A stretch of DNA of 8,788 nucleotides, from NCBI GenBank assembly GCA_020829485.1, contig JAIVFU010000208.1, positions 1 to 8,788 on the forward strand. The letters run 5' to 3'. How positions within the stretch are numbered: the first letter of the stretch is position 1; each line of letters starts with the position of its first letter. The notes beneath the pieces were generated by a model. That model ran no database searches. It was given only the letters and a program-made list of their open reading frames with translations, and was not told the origin of the DNA. Positions 5,508-8,788 of the stretch are shown here, piece after piece. Source of the stretch: Nostoc sp. CHAB 5834. Its GTDB lineage: Bacteria; Cyanobacteriota; Cyanobacteriia; Cyanobacteriales; Nostocaceae. A program made the position numbers and the translations under genes.

Positions 5508-6476
5508 TCAAACCAAATCCGCCAGCACGCTACTCACCTTCAACTGGTGCTGCTGTCGATTATCGTCATAAATCATTAACGTCTCCAACTTGGTGTGCCG
5601 ACTGAGTTTCTGCACCTCCCGCACACTCTGCCCCGCATCCAACGCCGCCGTAATCGAACTGTGCCGAATGCGGTGCGGACTTAACGGCTTACTAATATTC
5701 GCCTTTTTCGCCCGTGTTCTTACCATCTTGGCAATCCCCGTATCCGTCAAAGGATGCCCCGGCGTATTCAGATCCAATGCCACAAATAACGCATCCTTAG
5801 TTGATGCCAACCCCCGAAACGCCAACCAATAACAAATTGCATCCCTAGTCTTGGGAGTTAAATCAATCGTCTCCCGTTGACTACCCCTTCCCTTACCCAA
5901 AATCAGCAGTTTGCTATTTTGACGGTCAAAATCCCCCATCTTTAACTTCGCAATCTCCCCCCGCCGCAGCGCATTATCCCAAAGCAAGCGCAGCAAAGCA
6001 TAATCCCTGACCCCCTTCGCCGTCGTTGGATCGCAAGTCAAAAGTATCTGCTTAAATTCCTGGGGAGTAACACCACTGGTATCTCGATATTTAATGACAG
6101 TTTCACCCTTAACATCCTCCAAGGTGTAACCACAAACCCCCAACACCCTACCCTTATGCACCAGCGCCCGTAGAGCTGATAACCGCCGGTTAACCGTGGC
6201 CTCCGATAACCTCTGCTCAATCATCTTGGCTTTGTACTTGACCACCCACAAGAGTGCTTGCGCCCCCGGCAGTGCCAAAAATCGCACCACCCATTCCGCC
6301 GTCGATTCCACCGCAAACATCTTGGTAAAAAAATCTTTAATGTCCCGATCATAAGCTTTCCGCGTGGACTCACTACGCTTCTCTGACAACAACATCGCCA
6401 ACACATCCGGCTGAGTCCACCAATCCATCACGGAAGGCAGAGTATTATTATTGACTTTCAGGATGCGACCGGACAT
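5508..6476 (-). CDS. Tyrosine recombinase / integrase
   Basis: The predicted protein has 322 residues, the usual size for XerC/D-like or phage-type recombinases. The N-terminal core-binding domain (about 20-115) contains STRKAYDRDIKDFF and ATVNRRLSALRALV. The catalytic domain (about 135-322) has every expected residue: R171 in NALRRGEI, K195 in GKGRG, H268 and R271 in SPHRIRHSS, H294 in LSRHTKLET and nucleophile Y303 in LMIYDDN. It should cut and rejoin DNA at specific sites for integration, excision or plasmid multimer resolution. No excisionase gene was seen. The gene is visibly richer in G+C and C-ending codons than its neighbours, suggesting separate origin. A perfect 92-bp tandem repeat begins 21 bp upstream of its ATG. 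No clear Shine-Dalgarno sequence precedes the ATG at 6476. Confidence 0.93.
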   Translation of the reverse strand: MSGRILKVNNNTLPSVMDWWTQPDVLAMLLSEKRSESTRKAYDRDIKDFFTKMFAVESTAEWVVRFLALPGAQALLWVVKYKAKMIEQRLSEATVNRRLSALRALVHKGRVLGVCGYTLEDVKGETVIKYRDTSGVTPQEFKQILLTCDPTTAKGVRDYALLRLLWDNALRRGEIAKLKMGDFDRQNSKLLILGKGRGSQRETIDLTPKTRDAICYWLAFRGLASTKDALFVALDLNTPGHPLTDTGIAKMVRTRAKKANISKPLSPHRIRHSSITAALDAGQSVREVQKLSRHTKLETLMIYDDNRQQHQLKVSSVLADLV

Positions 6477-6496
6477 AAAAACTAGGTGACGATAAT

Positions 6497-6687
6497 AGTC
6501 ATTTACGTAACCTTATACCCCAATTTGTCACCTCTCGCCTAGTTTTTTTACCTCGTTGCCCCAAACTTGATCTAACTGTCCCAAAAAAAGTCATTTACGT
6601 AACCTTATACCCCAATTTGTCACCTCTCGCCTAGTTTTTTTACCTCGTTGCCCCAAACTTGATCTAACTGTCCCAAAAAAAGTCATT
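6497..6687. repeat. Perfect 92-bp tandem repeat upstream of the recombinase gene
   Basis: Copies at 6497-6588 and 6589-6680 are identical base for base, and a third begins (AGTCATT, 6681-6687). Each contains the palindrome TTACGTAA, a GTCACC, and CCTAGTTTTT. The last is the inverse of AAAAACTAGG at 6477-6486, next to the recombinase start, and GTGAC at 6486-6490 is the inverse of GTCAC in the repeat. These inverted motifs could be recombinase or repressor binding sites, so the region is a candidate attachment, resolution or operator site. Confidence 0.7.
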
Positions 6688-6850
6688 CTGGTGCGATTAT
6701 TTGACTATCTCTAAGATCATCTATGCTTTGCAATCCACCCTTAAGCGATTGATTGAGTTTGGCTCTAACAGCTTCAACTCAGTTATCATTCTTTACTAGG
6801 TGTTTCGGATATTCGCAAGTACTTTAACTTCTATGTAAAAACCCATAACA

Positions 6851-6895
6851 TTGAGTAAATTTTGTGATTCCTGGTAAGATGTGAGCTAGTAGAGG
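6851..6895 (+). promoter_or_regulatory. Putative promoter and ribosome site of the Rpn gene
   Basis: TTGAGT (6851-6856) and TAAGAT (6875-6880) are 18 bp apart, fitting a sigma-70-type promoter, and AGAGG at 6891-6895 lies 11 bases before the GTG start. The rest of the stretch from 6688 to this promoter shows no convincing gene. Confidence 0.4.
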
Positions 6896-6906
6896 TAAGA
6901 CAACCT

Positions 6907-7866
6907 GTGAGTGAAGTACGAGCCGACTATGATGGTGCTTGGAAGGAAGGTGTAGAACAATACTTTGAGGCGTTTCTTGCATTCTTTTTTCCAGAGATTC
7001 AAGCAGAAATTGACTGGGGACGAGGCTATGATTTTCTTGAGCAAGAACTTCAGCAGTTGATCCGAGAATCTGAAGTTGGTAAGCAATTTGTCGATAAGCT
7101 GATTAAAGTTTGGCTAAAAGATGGAAAGGAAACTTGGTTGCTGATTCATCTGGAAATCCAAAGTCAAGTAGATCCCAACTTCACTAAACGGATGTTTTCG
7201 TATCACTACAGAATTTTTGACCGTTATAACCAGGAAGTTGTTAGCTTGGCAATTCTGGGGGATAATCAAGCCAATTGGCGACCGCAAGAATATAGTTATG
7301 GACGTTGGGGATGTCGTTTAAGTCTTCAGTTTCCGATTGTCAAGCTACTGGACTATGAATCTCGTTGGTCAGAATTAGAACAAAGTGATAGTCCTTTTGC
7401 TGTACTGGTGATGGCGCACCTGCGGACACAAGCGACAACTCAAGATTTAACTCTTCGTTTGCAGTGGAAGTTGAGCTTAATTAAACGAATGTATGAGGTA
7501 GGCTATAGTAGAGATAAAATCCTTCAACTATTCCGGTTGCTAGATAGATTAATGACTCTACCACCGGAGTTAGACTTAAATTTTCAAGCCGAATTGGAGC
7601 GTTTTGAGGCTGAACAACAAATGACATACATAACAAGCATAGAACGCATAGGTATAGCAAAAGCTACCCAGAAACATATTTCTCAAATTCTAACAATTCG
7701 ATTTAAAGATGTTCCTACAGAATTAGTAGAAAAATTAAATAAATTATATGATATTGAGTTATTGAATCAATTGTTAGAAAAAGCCGTAACTATAGGTTCA
7801 ATATCTGAGTTTAGGCAACAACTAAGTCAGGAAGACACAAACACAGATGATGAAACTAGCAGATAA
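6907..7866 (+). CDS. Rpn-family PD-(D/E)XK nuclease with DUF4351-like tail
   Basis: The predicted protein has 319 residues. The N-terminal half fits the Rpn (recombination-promoting nuclease / putative transposase) family: D63 in FVDKLIKVWL, then E83-x-Q85 in LLIHLEIQSQ, then the usual FTKRMFSYHYRIFDRY. The C-terminal part (about 255-305) resembles the DUF4351 tail: PTELVEKLNKLYDIELLNQL and GSISEFRQQL. Rpn proteins are DNA endonucleases linked to recombination and phage defence. The start is GTG 6907 with AGAGG upstream. An internal ATG at 7621 (M239), preceded by GAGG 11 bases upstream, could make a separate 81-residue tail protein, as the small Rpn products of enteric bacteria are made; that is inference. 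A diverged copy of the tail follows downstream. Confidence 0.85.
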   Translation: MSEVRADYDGAWKEGVEQYFEAFLAFFFPEIQAEIDWGRGYDFLEQELQQLIRESEVGKQFVDKLIKVWLKDGKETWLLIHLEIQSQVDPNFTKRMFSYHYRIFDRYNQEVVSLAILGDNQANWRPQEYSYGRWGCRLSLQFPIVKLLDYESRWSELEQSDSPFAVLVMAHLRTQATTQDLTLRLQWKLSLIKRMYEVGYSRDKILQLFRLLDRLMTLPPELDLNFQAELERFEAEQQMTYITSIERIGIAKATQKHISQILTIRFKDVPTELVEKLNKLYDIELLNQLLEKAVTIGSISEFRQQLSQEDTNTDDETSR

Positions 7867-7911
7867 AAAGTTTCTTTAGCCTGAGCTAAGGTAAAGTCAT
7901 TTAAGTATTAA

Positions 7912-8190
7912 TTAAATTTTCAAGCCGAATTGGAACGTTTTGAGGCTGAACAACAAATGACATACATGACAAGCATAGAACGCATAGGCAGAGCGCAGAC
8001 TCTACAGGAGTCGATCGCTGAAGTTCTAGAAGCTCGATTTAATAACGTTCCCTCTGAATTGATTGAGCAACTGAAAAAAATTTATGAGCTTGACAGGCTC
8101 AAGCAGTTGTTGAGACAGGCTAGTATTACAGGCTCAATTTCTGAGTTTCAGCAACAATTAAGTCAAGAAAATACAGGTACAGAATTTTAA
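7912..8190 (+). pseudogene. Second copy of the Rpn C-terminal tail
   Basis: A frame immediately after a TAA (7909-7911) begins LNFQAELERFEAEQQMTY and ends SISEFQQQLSQENTGTEF, matching residues 224 onward of the upstream Rpn protein. The first 77 bp (7912-7988) differ from 7576-7652 at only two positions; after that the protein resembles the parent but the DNA has diverged. The offset is 336 bp, exactly 112 codons, so both copies share one frame. No nuclease domain is present. Translation could start at ATG 7957 (with GAGG upstream, as in the parent) or TTG 7930, giving 77 or 86 residues. It may be a leftover of duplication, a spare tail cassette, or a free-standing inhibitor of the nuclease. 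Confidence 0.7.
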
Positions 8191-8194
8191 AGTT

Positions 8195-8671
8195 GTACGG
8201 AACGCTGGTCACACAGTCATAGTTGATTTTGTTCACTTCAAAAAACACTTGGTAAGTTAGCTCAATTTGTTTAGCTGGATATGAGTTAACATTAATAACA
8301 GCAGAATCAACATTGCCTGACGGTGCAGAATAACCGCCAAAAGACAGATAACTAACTTCTAATGGTTCTTGCTTTTTATCAACAAAATAACAATAGATTT
8401 TATCTGGTTCCGCTTCCTTTGTACCGAGATGTGGTTTAACAACATCAAGACCTGTAAGAGAAGCATCGGCAATAATCAACTTTGTATTGAAACCGTATGA
8501 AGGGTCAAATAACTCAAGTTTTTTTCCTAACCATTTCTTCATAGAGTGAAACCACTCAACTCCAGCATTGTCACCTGTTACTTCGTCAATCATGACAATG
8601 ATATGCTTCAGGCGTGAAGATAATTCACTCATTAACTCCGGAATTACATCACCATTATTTGTAACCCACAT
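8195..8671 (-). pseudogene. Truncated helicase-like fragment
   Basis: The frame from ATG 8671 reads MWVTNNGDVIPELMSELSSR, then HIIVMIDEVTGDN, which resembles a Walker B/DExx motif II, and TKLIIADASLTGLDVV, which could be a motif III region. No Walker A precedes it; an in-frame stop lies just upstream near 8690. Plausible protein ends around FFEVNKINYD (near 8217); the further frame runs antisense through the Rpn tail copy to 8126 and is probably not genuine. I read it as an internal piece of a larger DExx-type ATPase cut at both ends. The helicase call is tentative. No gene is visible in the remaining bases to 8788. Confidence 0.4.
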
Positions 8672-8788
8672 TCCGCACTTCAACCTGTATTACAAAAAGT
8701 TACAGATAATTCTGGGACGTAAGTAAATAAAAATACACAAAGGTGTTCAGTAAATAGGCATTAAGAAACGAATCTATGTGACGAACCA

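Noticed and set aside
5590..5832. Plus-strand frame inside the recombinase gene, and two minus-strand frames at 6038-6406
   Set aside because: They are shadows of the recombinase gene, which carries all catalytic residues in its own frame.
6690..6790. Minus-strand frame ending in SLKGGLQSIDDLRDSQIIAPE
   Set aside because: Only about 31 codons, preceded directly by a stop, with no recognisable family; it could be a gene remnant but cannot be supported.
8126..8194. C-terminal extension of the helicase-like fragment
   Set aside because: It is antisense to the Rpn tail copy, whose reading frame is supported by similarity to the upstream gene.

Overview
The window looks like accessory DNA, most likely part of a plasmid, from a filamentous cyanobacterium of the Nostocales type. 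Reasons: a perfect HIP1 octamer (GCGATCGC, positions 75-82), an Rpn-type nuclease with a C-terminal tail of the DUF4351 kind common in cyanobacteria, a small ParA with an overlapping centromere-binding partner, a tyrosine recombinase, and several short genes of unknown function. Only one HIP1 site was seen in 8.8 kb, which I infer is sparse for a Nostocales chromosome. The assignment is an inference from gene content; no marker gene fixes the species.

Layout. 127-372: decayed 5' end of an IS630-type transposase gene. 388-1053 (+): DNA-binding protein with a ribbon-helix-helix N-terminus, a coiled coil and a conserved-looking C-terminal tail. 1151-2722: a complete partition locus on the minus strand, made of promoter, octamer array, parA (GTG start) and an overlapping parB/parG-like gene. 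2862-4635 (+): three small unrecognised or partly recognised genes, the last a PIN-like nuclease candidate with a cysteine cluster; a tRNA-like hairpin lies at 3239-3313. 4770-5156 (-): hypothetical gene. 5335-5433: a 99-bp MITE-like element. 5508-6476 (-): tyrosine recombinase, with a perfect 92-bp tandem repeat just upstream of its start. 6907-7866 (+): Rpn nuclease, followed by a second, diverged copy of its C-terminal tail (7912-8190). 8195-8671 (-): a truncated helicase-like fragment that ends where the Rpn tail copy begins.

The strongest unusual signal is in the partition locus. An 8-bp repeat (plus strand GTAA[C/G]T[C/T]T; minus strand A[A/G]A[C/G]TTAC) forms arrays upstream of parA, downstream of the partner gene, and in six blocks inside the partner's coding sequence. 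There it is translated as a 33-residue protein repeat around K-V-T-D-L-Q-T. I infer a partition centromere written through the coding region of its own binding protein. On the minus strand the octamer has no stop codon in any frame, so such an array can be translated.

The second cluster of interest is mobile or defence-like: the acidic small protein plus PIN-like nuclease pair, the Rpn nuclease with its spare tail cassette placed exactly 336 bp (in frame) downstream, and the recombinase with its duplicated upstream site. Functions for these are inferred from motifs only.
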